From contig DATBJR010000068.1 of NCBI GenBank assembly GCA_036556325.1, positions 1 through 32,049 of the forward strand: a DNA stretch of 32,049 nucleotides. The letters run 5' to 3'. The notes under the pieces were generated by a model. It had not been told where the DNA came from. It saw only the letters and a program-made list of their open reading frames with translations, and searched no databases. Shown here piece by piece: positions 7,519 to 14,604 of the stretch; the stretch's first letter is position 1, and the number at the start of each line of letters is the position of its first letter. The translations under genes were made by a program, and so were the position numbers. Source of the stretch: DASSCW01 sp036556325 (lineage in GTDB: Bacteria > Chloroflexota > Limnocylindria > QHBO01).

Positions 7519-7548
7519 GTCGAGGCATGCGGCCCGGGGAAGGTTTCA
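7519..7548 (-). promoter_or_regulatory. Possible ECF-type promoter of the acidic protein/sigma operon
   Basis: The minus strand reads TGAAACC (7548-7542), then 18 bases, then TCGAC (7523-7519), about 40 bases before the start codon. The AAC-type -35 and CGAC-like -10 resemble ECF promoters, which would fit autoregulation. The match is weak and the box lies within or beside the 3' end of the OsmC gene. Confidence 0.3.
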
Positions 7549-7989
7549 GTGCTCCAGCGTGGGCTCCACGCTGATCTCCACGTTCTCGTTCAGCGCGCGC
7601 GAGATCGGGCAGCCGTCCTTGGCGGCATCCGCCAGGGCGTCAAAGTCGGCATCGCTGATGCCGTCCACCTGGCCGACCACGATCAGGCGCGACGAGATGA
7701 CGCTCCACGCCTCGCCGACCTTGTCGAAGGTGACCTCCGCCTCGACGTGCAGCTCCTGTGGCGGCGTGCCGTTGCGCGCCAGCTGCGCCGAGAACGCCAT
7801 CGCGAAGCACGACGCGTGGGCGGCGGCGAGCAGCTCCTCCGGGGAGGTGCGCCCGTCCGCCTCCTCGGTGCGCGAGGCCCAGCTGACCGGGAGGTCGCTG
7901 AACAGCTGGCTGGTGCCGGCGCTGACGGTGCCCTCGCCGCTGGTGAGATCGCCATTCCAGGTGACGGTGGCGGTACGGACGGCGGCCAT
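7546..7989 (-). CDS. osmC: OsmC-family peroxiredoxin
   Basis: The 147-residue protein matches OsmC along its whole length: AAVRTATVTWNGDLTSGEG at the start, PEELLAAAHASCFAMAFSAQLA in the middle and GCPISRALNENVEISVE at the end. The two catalytic cysteines are Cys61 (peroxidatic) and Cys127 (resolving); the conserved Glu in PEELLAAAH is also present. It reduces organic hydroperoxides in the cytosol, usually with lipoyl or other dithiol reductants. An AGGAGGA ribosome site sits about 8-10 bases before the ATG. The gene is divergent from the acetyltransferase gene at 8045 with a 55-base shared region. Ohr is the nearest alternative, but the spacing and the ending motif favour OsmC. Confidence 0.94.
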   Translation of the reverse strand: MAAVRTATVTWNGDLTSGEGTVSAGTSQLFSDLPVSWASRTEEADGRTSPEELLAAAHASCFAMAFSAQLARNGTPPQELHVEAEVTFDKVGEAWSVISSRLIVVGQVDGISDADFDALADAAKDGCPISRALNENVEISVEPTLEH

Positions 7990-8044
7990 GAAGCAGGGTC
8001 CTCCTTGTATCCTCGGGGGACGTCCAGCCTAGCCTAGAAAGCCG

Positions 8045-8665
8045 ATGCCCACCGACGACCTTCCCGCGGTCCATCCCGTGCCGATCCTCCGCTCGGAACG
8101 CATCTACCTGCGCCCGCCGGAGCGCAGCGACCTGCCGACCTTCGTGCGCTGGTTCTCCGACGCGGAAACGGTTCGCAACCTGGCGGTGCGAGCCCCGTTC
8201 AGCCTGGCGATGGAGGAGAAGTGGTTCGAGCAGCTCATCGAGAAGCAGGGCCGCGACCAGTACATGTTCGTCATCTGCCTGGTGCCGGACGGACGGCCGA
8301 TCGGCACGACTGACCTGCGCGAGATCAACCTGGAGGATGGCCACGCTGCCTTCGGCATCACCATCGGCGAGAAGGCCGAGCGCGGCCACGGGTACGGGAC
8401 GGAGGCCTTGCGCGCGATTTGCGACTTCGGCTTCGGCCAGCTGCGGTTGGAGCGCATCCACCTGGACGTGTACCAGGACAACGTCGCCGCCCGCCACTCG
8501 TACGAGAAGGCGGGCTTCCAGGTGGAGGGCACGCTGCGGCACGGTCATTTCGCCGACGGCCGGTTCACCGATGTGCTGCGCATGTCGATGCTGCGCGATG
8601 AATGGCTGGCCCTCGCGCGACCGAAGAGCTGGGAGATCGCCGCCGCCGAGCAGCGGCCCGCATGA
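8045..8665 (+). CDS. GNAT N-acetyltransferase (RimJ/RimL-SpeG type)
   Basis: The 206-residue product begins with LRSERIYLRPPERSDLPTFVRW, the usual N-terminal strand and helix of Acetyltransf_3 proteins. It has the acetyl-CoA pyrophosphate loop EKAERGHGYGTEALRA and the motif-B region DNVAARHSYEKAGFQVEG, so a cytosolic enzyme acetylating an amine on a protein, peptide or small molecule is expected. TAGCCT lies 9 bases upstream of the ATG and there is no good ribosome site, so a leaderless start is possible. The last four bases overlap the first GalT-like gene (ATGA), tying it to the nucleotidyltransferase-like pair. The substrate is unknown. Confidence 0.92.
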   Translation: MPTDDLPAVHPVPILRSERIYLRPPERSDLPTFVRWFSDAETVRNLAVRAPFSLAMEEKWFEQLIEKQGRDQYMFVICLVPDGRPIGTTDLREINLEDGHAAFGITIGEKAERGHGYGTEALRAICDFGFGQLRLERIHLDVYQDNVAARHSYEKAGFQVEGTLRHGHFADGRFTDVLRMSMLRDEWLALARPKSWEIAAAEQRPA

Positions 8666-9765
8666 CCCGCATCCTCGACCTGCCCCGGCTGATCGAGGAG
8701 CTTCCGGAGGCCACCCGGCAACGAGCCCGCCGCCTCTACGACGTGAGCCTGGCGGAAGGGGTGAGCGTGGTACCGCCCGAGCTCGAGGGCTGGCTGACCG
8801 AGCAGTTCGGCTCGGTGGAGGCGGTGCGCCGCCAGCAGATCGTGCGGGTCACCAATCGCTGGTCGCTGGAGGGAGCGCTGTTCTCGCCGCTGCGTGGCAG
8901 CCGTCCGCATGACAGCGGCCGGCTCGAGCTCTTCGCCCGGCAGGTGGAGGCGACCCGCGGCGACGCGTTCTGCCATCCCGAGACCGGAACGCCGGCGGAC
9001 CCGTGGGGACGCGTCCGCGGACGCCGGACGATCACCGGCGCCAACGCCGCCCGCTACGACGCGCGGCACGGACTGGTGATCTTCGACGAGCACGATCCCC
9101 TGGCCTTCGACGAGGAGTCGGTGGTGGATATGCTCGAGGTCGGGCGGGAGTGGGCCGAACGAGGTCACGCAGAGGACCCGCAGGCATCGGCCTACCTGCT
9201 GATCTGGAACGGCGGACCACGGGCCGGTGGGTCGATCGTGCACGGCCATGCCCAGGTGCTCTTGGGCCGAGGAAGCCACTACCCGCGGATCGAGCGGCTG
9301 CGGCGGGACGCCGCCGGCTACCGGAGCGCGACCGGCGGCGCGTTCCTCGACGATATCATTGCCGTCCATCGCGACGTCGGACTGGCGATCGCCGAGGCCA
9401 ACGGCGTCGCCATCCTGGCCGCCCTGGCCCCGGTCAAAGAGCTGGAGATCCTGATCGTCGGCCGGCCGGGCATGGACGAGCGGGATCCCGCGTTCGCGCG
9501 GGCGGTGGCCCGGACCGTGGTCGCCTACCGCGATACGCTCGGGGTGCGGGCCTTTAACCTGGCGCTGCAGCGCCCACCCATCGACCCGGCGCTGGCCGAG
9601 CGCGACGGCTGGGAGCTGATCCCACCCATCGTCCGCCTGGTGGATCGCGGCGATCCGGACAGCCGCAGCTCCGACATCGGCGCCATGGAGCTCTATGCCG
9701 CTGCCGTGGTCGGCGGCGACCCGTTCACGCTGGTGGAACGCCTGCAGGAAGGGCTCCGCGGCTGA
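8662..9765 (+). CDS. GalT-like HIT-superfamily protein A (keeps the HxHxQ motif)
   Basis: The 367-residue product has a galactose-1-phosphate uridylyltransferase-like fold pattern. The segment GGSIVHGHAQVLL places His194, His196 and Gln198 in the H-x-H-x-Q catalytic motif, His196 being the expected nucleophile (GalT has HPHxQ). The N-terminal CxxC of zinc-binding GalT is absent. The C-terminal H-x-H of canonical GalT is also absent; the corresponding region reads ELIPPIVRLVDRGD. It could transfer a nucleotidyl group between sugar or other phosphates, but the missing C-terminal site makes standard GalT activity doubtful. The start at 8662 overlaps the acetyltransferase stop. The second GalT-like gene follows after 22 bases. 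Confidence 0.8.
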   Translation: MTRILDLPRLIEELPEATRQRARRLYDVSLAEGVSVVPPELEGWLTEQFGSVEAVRRQQIVRVTNRWSLEGALFSPLRGSRPHDSGRLELFARQVEATRGDAFCHPETGTPADPWGRVRGRRTITGANAARYDARHGLVIFDEHDPLAFDEESVVDMLEVGREWAERGHAEDPQASAYLLIWNGGPRAGGSIVHGHAQVLLGRGSHYPRIERLRRDAAGYRSATGGAFLDDIIAVHRDVGLAIAEANGVAILAALAPVKELEILIVGRPGMDERDPAFARAVARTVVAYRDTLGVRAFNLALQRPPIDPALAERDGWELIPPIVRLVDRGDPDSRSSDIGAMELYAAAVVGGDPFTLVERLQEGLRG

Positions 9766-9775
9766 GGGCATCGGC

Positions 9776-9781
9776 TACGAT
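9776..9781 (+). promoter_or_regulatory. Putative internal -10 box before GalT-like B
   Basis: TACGAT lies 6 bases upstream of the GTG at 9788 and there is no ribosome-binding site, consistent with leaderless transcription from within the operon. Confidence 0.4.
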
Positions 9782-9787
9782 CCGCCG

Positions 9788-10768
9788 GTGTTCGAGCTGC
9801 GCCGCGACCCCGTCACCGGCTGGTGGTCGGCGATCGTGGTGGATCGCAGCTTCGAGCACGCCTCGTTTGCCGTCGAGGCGGCTCCGGTCGAAGGCACCCA
9901 CTGCCGGCATTGCGACGATGACCCGGCCGCGCCCGATGCCGATGACGCCGCCGTGCGCCGCGTCGTGCTGCGGGCCGATGCATTTCACCGCATCGACTCC
10001 AGCAAGGACACCGCGTCGCAGCTGTCGATGTCGGAGGTTGCCTCGTCGGGCGGCTCGTGGGAGATCCTGGTCGGGCCGCGCGAGCACCACGAACGGCTGG
10101 CGGATGCTTCGCCGCGTCTGGCCCTGAACCTGTTGCGCGCCATGCGGGATGCCATGCGCGAGCTGGGCGCGGACGCCAAGCCGCCTGATGAGCCGATATC
10201 GGTGCAGGCCTTGCAGAGCTACGGCCGCCAGGCCGGCTCGCGGAGCCAGCACCTCAACCTGGAGCTGTACGCCATCCCTCAGGTGCCGCATCGGCTGGCG
10301 GAGGAGATCGGTGGCGCCGCCCGGTACCAGATCAAGAACCGCGTCTGCGTGTGGTGCGGCCTGGCCCGCACGGAGGAGGAGTCGGGCGAGCGCCTGGTGC
10401 TCGCCGAGGAGCGCTTCGTCGTCTTCGCGCCCGCGGCCAGCCGGAGCGCCTTCGAGCTGATGATCGTGCCTCGCGCGCACGCCGCCGACTTCACCGCCCT
10501 GGACGACGATGACCTGGCCGCCACCGCCGCGACGCTGCAGCGCACGCTCGGCGCCCTCTCCGCCCTGGGCGATCCGCCCTACAACCTGTTCCTGCACACC
10601 GCACCCGCCGGGGAGCGGCTGGACCAGACATTCCACTGGCACTGGGAGCTCCACCCTCGGCTGCGGGTGATTGCCGGGCTGGAGCGCGCGACCGCACTGG
10701 CCGTCAACCCGGCCGCTCCCGAATATGCCGCGCAGGTCCTGCGCGAGCACCTGCAACGCGCGACGTAA
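9788..10768 (+). CDS. GalT-like protein B (zinc and C-terminal HxH sites, catalytic His lost)
   Basis: From a GTG start the 326-residue product opens FELRRDPVTGWWS, the classic start of galactose-1-phosphate uridylyltransferases. Cys39-x-x-Cys42 matches the GalT zinc cysteines, and a second CxxC (187-190, CVWC) is extra. The ending FHWHWELHPRLRVIAGLE has His283 and His285 of the C-terminal H-x-H site. The central active-site segment aligns as AGSRSQHLNLELYAIPQVP, so the H-x-H-x-Q motif has become His155-Leu-Asn157-Leu-Glu159; the nucleophilic His and the Gln are replaced. Unless the alignment is wrong, this subunit cannot form the uridylyl-His intermediate. It follows GalT-like A closely and may work with it. 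Confidence 0.82.
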   Translation: MFELRRDPVTGWWSAIVVDRSFEHASFAVEAAPVEGTHCRHCDDDPAAPDADDAAVRRVVLRADAFHRIDSSKDTASQLSMSEVASSGGSWEILVGPREHHERLADASPRLALNLLRAMRDAMRELGADAKPPDEPISVQALQSYGRQAGSRSQHLNLELYAIPQVPHRLAEEIGGAARYQIKNRVCVWCGLARTEEESGERLVLAEERFVVFAPAASRSAFELMIVPRAHAADFTALDDDDLAATAATLQRTLGALSALGDPPYNLFLHTAPAGERLDQTFHWHWELHPRLRVIAGLERATALAVNPAAPEYAAQVLREHLQRAT

Positions 10769-10830
10769 CGGGGACGGAGGGACGTGCGTCAGGGGAGGCG
10801 AAGCGAGGGGAACCCGAATCGGAGGGATGC

Positions 10831-11403
10831 GTGCTGGCCATCGGACTGCGCGGCAGGGGCGTGGCCGAGGCTGCCCCGGTGACCGAGCAGGCCCACGCCA
10901 CCTTCGATCGCATCTTCGAGGAGTTCTCGGCTCCCATCTACAACTATGTCCTGCGCATGGTGGGCGACGCCGATCGCGCGGCCGACATCACGCAGGACAC
11001 GTTCATCAAGGCCTATCGCAAGCTTGACTCCCTCACCGATCCCCACGCCACCAAGTCCTGGCTCTACCGCATCGCGACCAACACCGCCATCGACGACATG
11101 CGTCGGCGGCGGTGGGTCAGTCCGGTGGGCCTCGACGACGAGGGCCAGCCGGAGCGGCCCGACCAGGGTCCGGGGCCCGAGGCGCAGGTGATGGCCGGCC
11201 TGCTCGACGAGCGAATCCAGCGCGCCCTGATGGCGCTCCGCCCAAACCACCGGCAGTGCATCGTCCTCAGCGACCTCGAGGACATGAGCGCCCATGACAT
11301 CGGCGAGGTGATGGGCCTCTCCTACGGCGCGGTGCGCACCCTCCTCTGCCGCGCCCGTGGGGAGATGCGTCGCCACCTGGCCGCGGAGGGCCTGGTGCGA
11401 TGA
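10831..11403 (+). CDS. ECF-type RNA polymerase sigma factor (second)
   Basis: The 190-residue protein starts with GTG 5 bases after GGAGGG (10821-10826). Region 2 is seen in YNYVLRMVGDADRAADITQDTFIKAYRKLDSL and WLYRIATNTAIDDMRRRRW. Region 4 is RQCIVLSDLEDMSAHDIGEVMGLSYGAVRTLLCRARGEMRRHL. The LSYGAVRTLLCRAR recognition helix differs from that of the other ECF factor at 6452-6988, so a different regulon is expected. The stop overlaps the anti-sigma start (ATGA), which marks a sigma/anti-sigma pair. Confidence 0.94.
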   Translation: MLAIGLRGRGVAEAAPVTEQAHATFDRIFEEFSAPIYNYVLRMVGDADRAADITQDTFIKAYRKLDSLTDPHATKSWLYRIATNTAIDDMRRRRWVSPVGLDDEGQPERPDQGPGPEAQVMAGLLDERIQRALMALRPNHRQCIVLSDLEDMSAHDIGEVMGLSYGAVRTLLCRARGEMRRHLAAEGLVR

Positions 11404-13022
11404 CCCTCCGACGCGGCGAGCACCCCGATGAGCTGATCAGCGCCGCCATCAGCGGCGACCTGACCGATGACGAGCAGGCCCGGCTCGACGCGCACCTCGC
11501 CGGCTGCGACAGCTGCCGCCAGACGATCGCGGCGTGGGCCGAGCAGCGCCGGCTGGTGGCGGGCCTGCGCGGGGCGCCCGTCCCGCGCGATCTGGCTCCG
11601 CGGATCCGGGCGGGCATCGAATCCGGCGCCTTTGCCGTTCCCTGGTGGCGCCGCACCGGCCTGCTGGTCGGCGTCGGCGCCACGCTGGCCACGGCAGCCG
11701 CTGCCCTGGTGGCCGTGGCGGTGGTCGGCAATCTCTTGCGTGGTCCCCAGGTGGCGAGCAGCGGCTCGCCGAGTGCCACGGCGTCGGTTGCCAGCTCAGC
11801 TGAGCCGACGCCAGCAGAATCGGCACCTGCCACGCCGCGACCGTCGCCGACGGAGCCTGCCATCGCCCGAGAAGCGATCCCGCCCTACTACCTCGCGTAT
11901 GCGGGGGAATCCGACAATCTTGCCCTCACCCTCCGGGACGGCGACCAGGGCACGACCGAGCGAGAGCTGCCCACTCCCCAGGGCCAGCCGATCCGAGCGG
12001 CGCTATCCCCGGACGGAAGGTGGTTGGCGTACATCACCCCGGTCGGCCAGAAGGGAACGAATCGATACTGGGTCGTCAACAGCGAGGACGGCAGCGAGAC
12101 GGACCTCGGCGAATCGAGCGCCATCGGCAGCCCGTTCACCAATGGGCTCTTCTGGTCGACTGACAGCCGGTACCTCTCGTTCACCCTCGCCGACCCGTCG
12201 GGCACCGAAACCGACGCCTGGATCTTCGACACTGCCGATCGCAGCGTGGCACAGCTCACCCGGCGTGGGGATGCGGTGGCGGCCGGCTGGCGGCCATATG
12301 GGCAGGGGAAGAGCCTGCCATGGGTCAGCGTGGCGAGCGCTGATCCGTACTCCTTCGAGCTGCCAGATGTCGCCACCTCGCCCCCGGACGATCGTGGCGC
12401 GACCCAGGGCATCGACGGCGTCTTCCAGCCGATCTGGAACTCAGACGGCAGCGCAGCCATCTTCTGGCGCGGCACCATGAACCCGTCTGCCGAGGCCGGC
12501 TATGAGTTCATCGAAGGCGGTGCTCCCTATCTGGCCCGCGGCGCGACCCGCAACGTGACCCGTGCCTTCAACCAGGCGACCCCGCTGTTCAGCGACGTGA
12601 CGATCGGGAGGGATGCCTTCACCAGCGCCGCGATCACCTGGGGCGCCGGGACGAGCGACGCGTACGCGGTCTGGGACGCGAGGTGGTCTGGCCCTCCGCA
12701 AAGCGGTGACCAATCGCCCTACCCCGACGAGAACCGGATCTACTTCAGCCACGTCTCCGATGATCGAAACATCCTTGCGGGGCACGCGCTCGACGCCGGC
12801 GACGTCCCCGATGGCGCCTACGTTGCCTCGGTGGCCATCGCGCCGCTGGACAGGGACTACCTGGCCGTGACCATCGCCTATCCCGCGCCTGGCGACCTGG
12901 CTGTGCCGCGGGGTGAGACGCTGCTCATCAAGCGCAACACGGGGGACGTCGCCGACGAGCTCGTCCGCACCTTCACGGGCGAGCAGTCGGGCTGGTACGG
13001 GCCTGCCGTCTACCCGAACTGA
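11400..13022 (+). CDS. Zinc-finger anti-sigma factor fused to a large exterior propeller-like domain
   Basis: The 540-residue protein starts in the stop of its sigma gene. Residues 7-60 form a ZAS-type anti-sigma domain with His32-x3-Cys36-x2-Cys39, which binds the sigma factor in the cytosol and often senses redox or envelope state. One membrane helix follows (about 87-113). A Ser/Thr/Pro/Glu-rich stalk (about 118-155) leads to an exterior domain of ~380 residues. Repeats such as AALSPDGRWLAYITP, WSTDSRYLSFTLADPSGTETDAWIFDT and IWNSDGSAAIFWRG are PD40/TolB-like propeller strands. Most anti-sigmas have small exteriors, so a ligand- or wall-sensing propeller is plausible. The ligand is unknown. 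Confidence 0.86.
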   Translation: MTLRRGEHPDELISAAISGDLTDDEQARLDAHLAGCDSCRQTIAAWAEQRRLVAGLRGAPVPRDLAPRIRAGIESGAFAVPWWRRTGLLVGVGATLATAAAALVAVAVVGNLLRGPQVASSGSPSATASVASSAEPTPAESAPATPRPSPTEPAIAREAIPPYYLAYAGESDNLALTLRDGDQGTTERELPTPQGQPIRAALSPDGRWLAYITPVGQKGTNRYWVVNSEDGSETDLGESSAIGSPFTNGLFWSTDSRYLSFTLADPSGTETDAWIFDTADRSVAQLTRRGDAVAAGWRPYGQGKSLPWVSVASADPYSFELPDVATSPPDDRGATQGIDGVFQPIWNSDGSAAIFWRGTMNPSAEAGYEFIEGGAPYLARGATRNVTRAFNQATPLFSDVTIGRDAFTSAAITWGAGTSDAYAVWDARWSGPPQSGDQSPYPDENRIYFSHVSDDRNILAGHALDAGDVPDGAYVASVAIAPLDRDYLAVTIAYPAPGDLAVPRGETLLIKRNTGDVADELVRTFTGEQSGWYGPAVYPN

Positions 13023-13031
13023 GCGGCGGGC

Positions 13032-13037
13032 TACACT
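13032..13037 (+). promoter_or_regulatory. Putative -10 box of pyrR (leaderless)
   Basis: TACACT is followed by 7 bases and the GTG start of pyrR, with no Shine-Dalgarno sequence between. The spacing puts the transcript start at the start codon. Confidence 0.5.
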
Positions 13038-13044
13038 CGCTGGC

Positions 13045-13611
13045 GTGAGCGAGACGCGCGTCCTGGATGCCGATGGCCTGCGCCGCGCGCTGACGCGCAT
13101 CGCGCACGAGATCGTGGAGCGCAACGGCGGTGCCGAGGGCCTCGTGCTGGTGGGCGTCCGGAGTCGCGGCGTACCGCTGGCCCGGCGGCTGGCAGCGGGC
13201 ATCGAGCAGCACGAGGGCATCAGCCCGCCGGTCGGCGCGCTGGACATCACCTTCTACCGCGACGACCTCACCCAGCTCGCCCATGCGCCCATCGTCAAGC
13301 GCACCGAGGCGATCCCCGAGATCGGCGGCCAGACGGTGGTGCTGGTGGACGACGTGCTGTTCACCGGTCGCACCGTGCGGGCCGCGCTGGACGCGCTTAC
13401 CGACCATGGCCGACCGAAGGCGGTGCGGCTGGCGGTGGTCGTGGATCGCGGCCACCGCGAGCTGCCGATCCGGCCCGACCACGTGGGCAAGAACCTGCCG
13501 ACCGCCAGAGATGACCTGGTGCACGTCCGGCTCAGCGAGACAGACCAGGCCGACGAGGTCGTGCTCGAGCAGAACGCCGCTCGTCAGGCGGAGGCGAGCC
13601 TCCCCGCGTAG
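13045..13611 (+). CDS. pyrR: PyrR, pyrimidine operon regulator and uracil phosphoribosyltransferase-like protein
   Basis: The 188-residue product has the PyrR pattern throughout: RIAHEIVERNGG, LVLVGVRSRGVPLARRLA, GALDITFYRDDL, the PRPP loop VVLVDDVLFTGRTVRAALDAL, and AVVVDRGHRELPIRPDHVGKNLPTA. PyrR binds a conserved hairpin in pyr mRNA when UMP is high and may also make UMP from uracil and PRPP. The GTG at 13045 starts the conserved region and has a -10 box 7 bases upstream. A likely RNA target lies 1 kb away in the pyrB leader at 14576-14593. The 3' end overlaps the convergent cyclase/receiver gene by 28 bases. Confidence 0.96.
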   Translation: MSETRVLDADGLRRALTRIAHEIVERNGGAEGLVLVGVRSRGVPLARRLAAGIEQHEGISPPVGALDITFYRDDLTQLAHAPIVKRTEAIPEIGGQTVVLVDDVLFTGRTVRAALDALTDHGRPKAVRLAVVVDRGHRELPIRPDHVGKNLPTARDDLVHVRLSETDQADEVVLEQNAARQAEASLPA

Positions 13612-14540
13612 GCCGCCCGGACCGCATCGGCCACCTGTTCGGCTTCGGCGTCCTTGGTGAGGTGCCCGGCGGCGCCGGCGGCCATGGCCGCCGCGATCCG
13701 CTCCGGCTCGGCGAAGCTGGTGAGCGCCACCACCGCGATCTCCGGCTGGCGCTCGCGGATGGCACGCATGGCGGCGGGGCCGTCCATCTCGGGCATGACC
13801 AGGTCCATCAGGACCACATCCGGCCCGAGCCGATACGCCGCATCCACCGCCTCGCGGCCATTGCTCGCCTCGCCGACGATCTCGATCTCCGGCAGCAGCT
13901 CCAGGAAGCCGCGCAGGCCGCGGCGGACGACCTCGTAGTCGTCGACCAGCAGCACGCGGATCGGCGGCTTGTCGGAGCCCGTTGGCGCCTCGGGCGACCG
14001 CTCGGCAGCCGGCGCCGGCACCACACCCCACACTCGGACCGGTGTGGCCAGGCCGCGCAACTTCTGGGTACCGAGGTCGCGGAGACGGTAATCGGCCGGT
14101 ACATGCTCGGTGACCAGTCGCGCGGTTTCATCGGAGATGAGCGTCTCGCCGCCGCGCGCCAGCGACTGAATCCGGGCGCAGCGGTGCAGCCCGCGGCCGA
14201 AGTAGCGGCCTTCGCGCTCCTGGAGCTCGGAGGTGTCGATCGCCATGCGCACGCGGACGGAGCCGATGGGTCCCCAGTCCTCGGTCGCCAGCTGGCGGTG
14301 GATGGCCACTGCGGCGGTGACCGCTGCCACGGCATCGGAAAACACGGCGTAGGCCGCATCGCCGATGCGCTCGAAGAGATGGCCGCCATGCGCCGCGGCA
14401 GCGTCGCGAATGATGGCGTGGTGACGGATGAGCGCCTCGGTGCCTGTTGCACCGTGGCGCTCGACCAGCTGCGTGCTGCGCTCCACGTCGGTGAAGAGCA
14501 GGGTCAGTAGGGGCACCTGCACAGGATGCCATGCCGCCAC
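13584..14540 (-). CDS. Class III cyclase-homology domain fused to a C-terminal response-regulator receiver
   Basis: The 318-residue protein has a cyclase-homology domain (about 10-175) then a receiver domain (about 194-315). Metal-binding Asp18 (LLFTDVERST) and Asp61 (RIGDAAYAVF) are present. In the transition-state motif, usually VN-x-AAR, the sequence is LHRCARI: His119 replaces Asn while Arg123 remains, so cyclase activity is doubtful. The receiver has Asp200-Asp201, phospho-acceptor Asp246 (LMDLVMPEMDG), a switch Thr in VVALTS and the Lys in HLTKDA, so phosphorylation looks possible. A receiver following the output-like domain is unusual order. No histidine kinase is adjacent. It converges on pyrR and diverges from pyrB. 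Starts slightly downstream at GTG codons are possible. Confidence 0.87.
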   Translation of the reverse strand: MAAWHPVQVPLLTLLFTDVERSTQLVERHGATGTEALIRHHAIIRDAAAAHGGHLFERIGDAAYAVFSDAVAAVTAAVAIHRQLATEDWGPIGSVRVRMAIDTSELQEREGRYFGRGLHRCARIQSLARGGETLISDETARLVTEHVPADYRLRDLGTQKLRGLATPVRVWGVVPAPAAERSPEAPTGSDKPPIRVLLVDDYEVVRRGLRGFLELLPEIEIVGEASNGREAVDAAYRLGPDVVLMDLVMPEMDGPAAMRAIRERQPEIAVVALTSFAEPERIAAAMAAGAAGHLTKDAEAEQVADAVRAAYAGRLASA

Positions 14541-14551
14541 GGACTCCGCCG

Positions 14552-14557
14552 TATACT
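14552..14557 (+). promoter_or_regulatory. -10 box of the pyrBC operon promoter
   Basis: TATACT is a near-consensus -10 element in otherwise GC-rich DNA. Transcription from about 14564 would give a leader of about 40 bases before the pyrB ATG at 14605. No convincing -35 is seen. Confidence 0.55.
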
Positions 14558-14575
14558 GCCGGGCGACCCTTTAAC

Positions 14576-14593
14576 GCGGTCCGGTGAGGCCGC
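14576..14593 (+). promoter_or_regulatory. Putative PyrR-binding hairpin in the pyrB leader, next to the ribosome site
   Basis: GCGG (14576-14579) pairs with CCGC (14590-14593), T14580 is unpaired, CC (14581-14582) pairs with GG (14588-14589), and the loop is GGTGA. Positions 14578-14591 match the PyrR consensus ARUCCNGNGAGGYU at 12 of 14 places; the two mismatches are its first and last bases. AAGGAG (14595-14600) follows at once, so PyrR bound here would cover ribosome entry. No terminator follows, so control of translation rather than attenuation is predicted, as described for mycobacterial PyrR. Confidence 0.65.
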
Positions 14594-14604
14594 CAAGGAG
14601 ACGC

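Noticed and set aside
6200..8032. Long plus-strand open frame over sigma factor, acidic protein and OsmC
   Set aside because: The opposite strand encodes clear OsmC and ECF sigma proteins with ribosome sites; the plus frame has no coherent motif.
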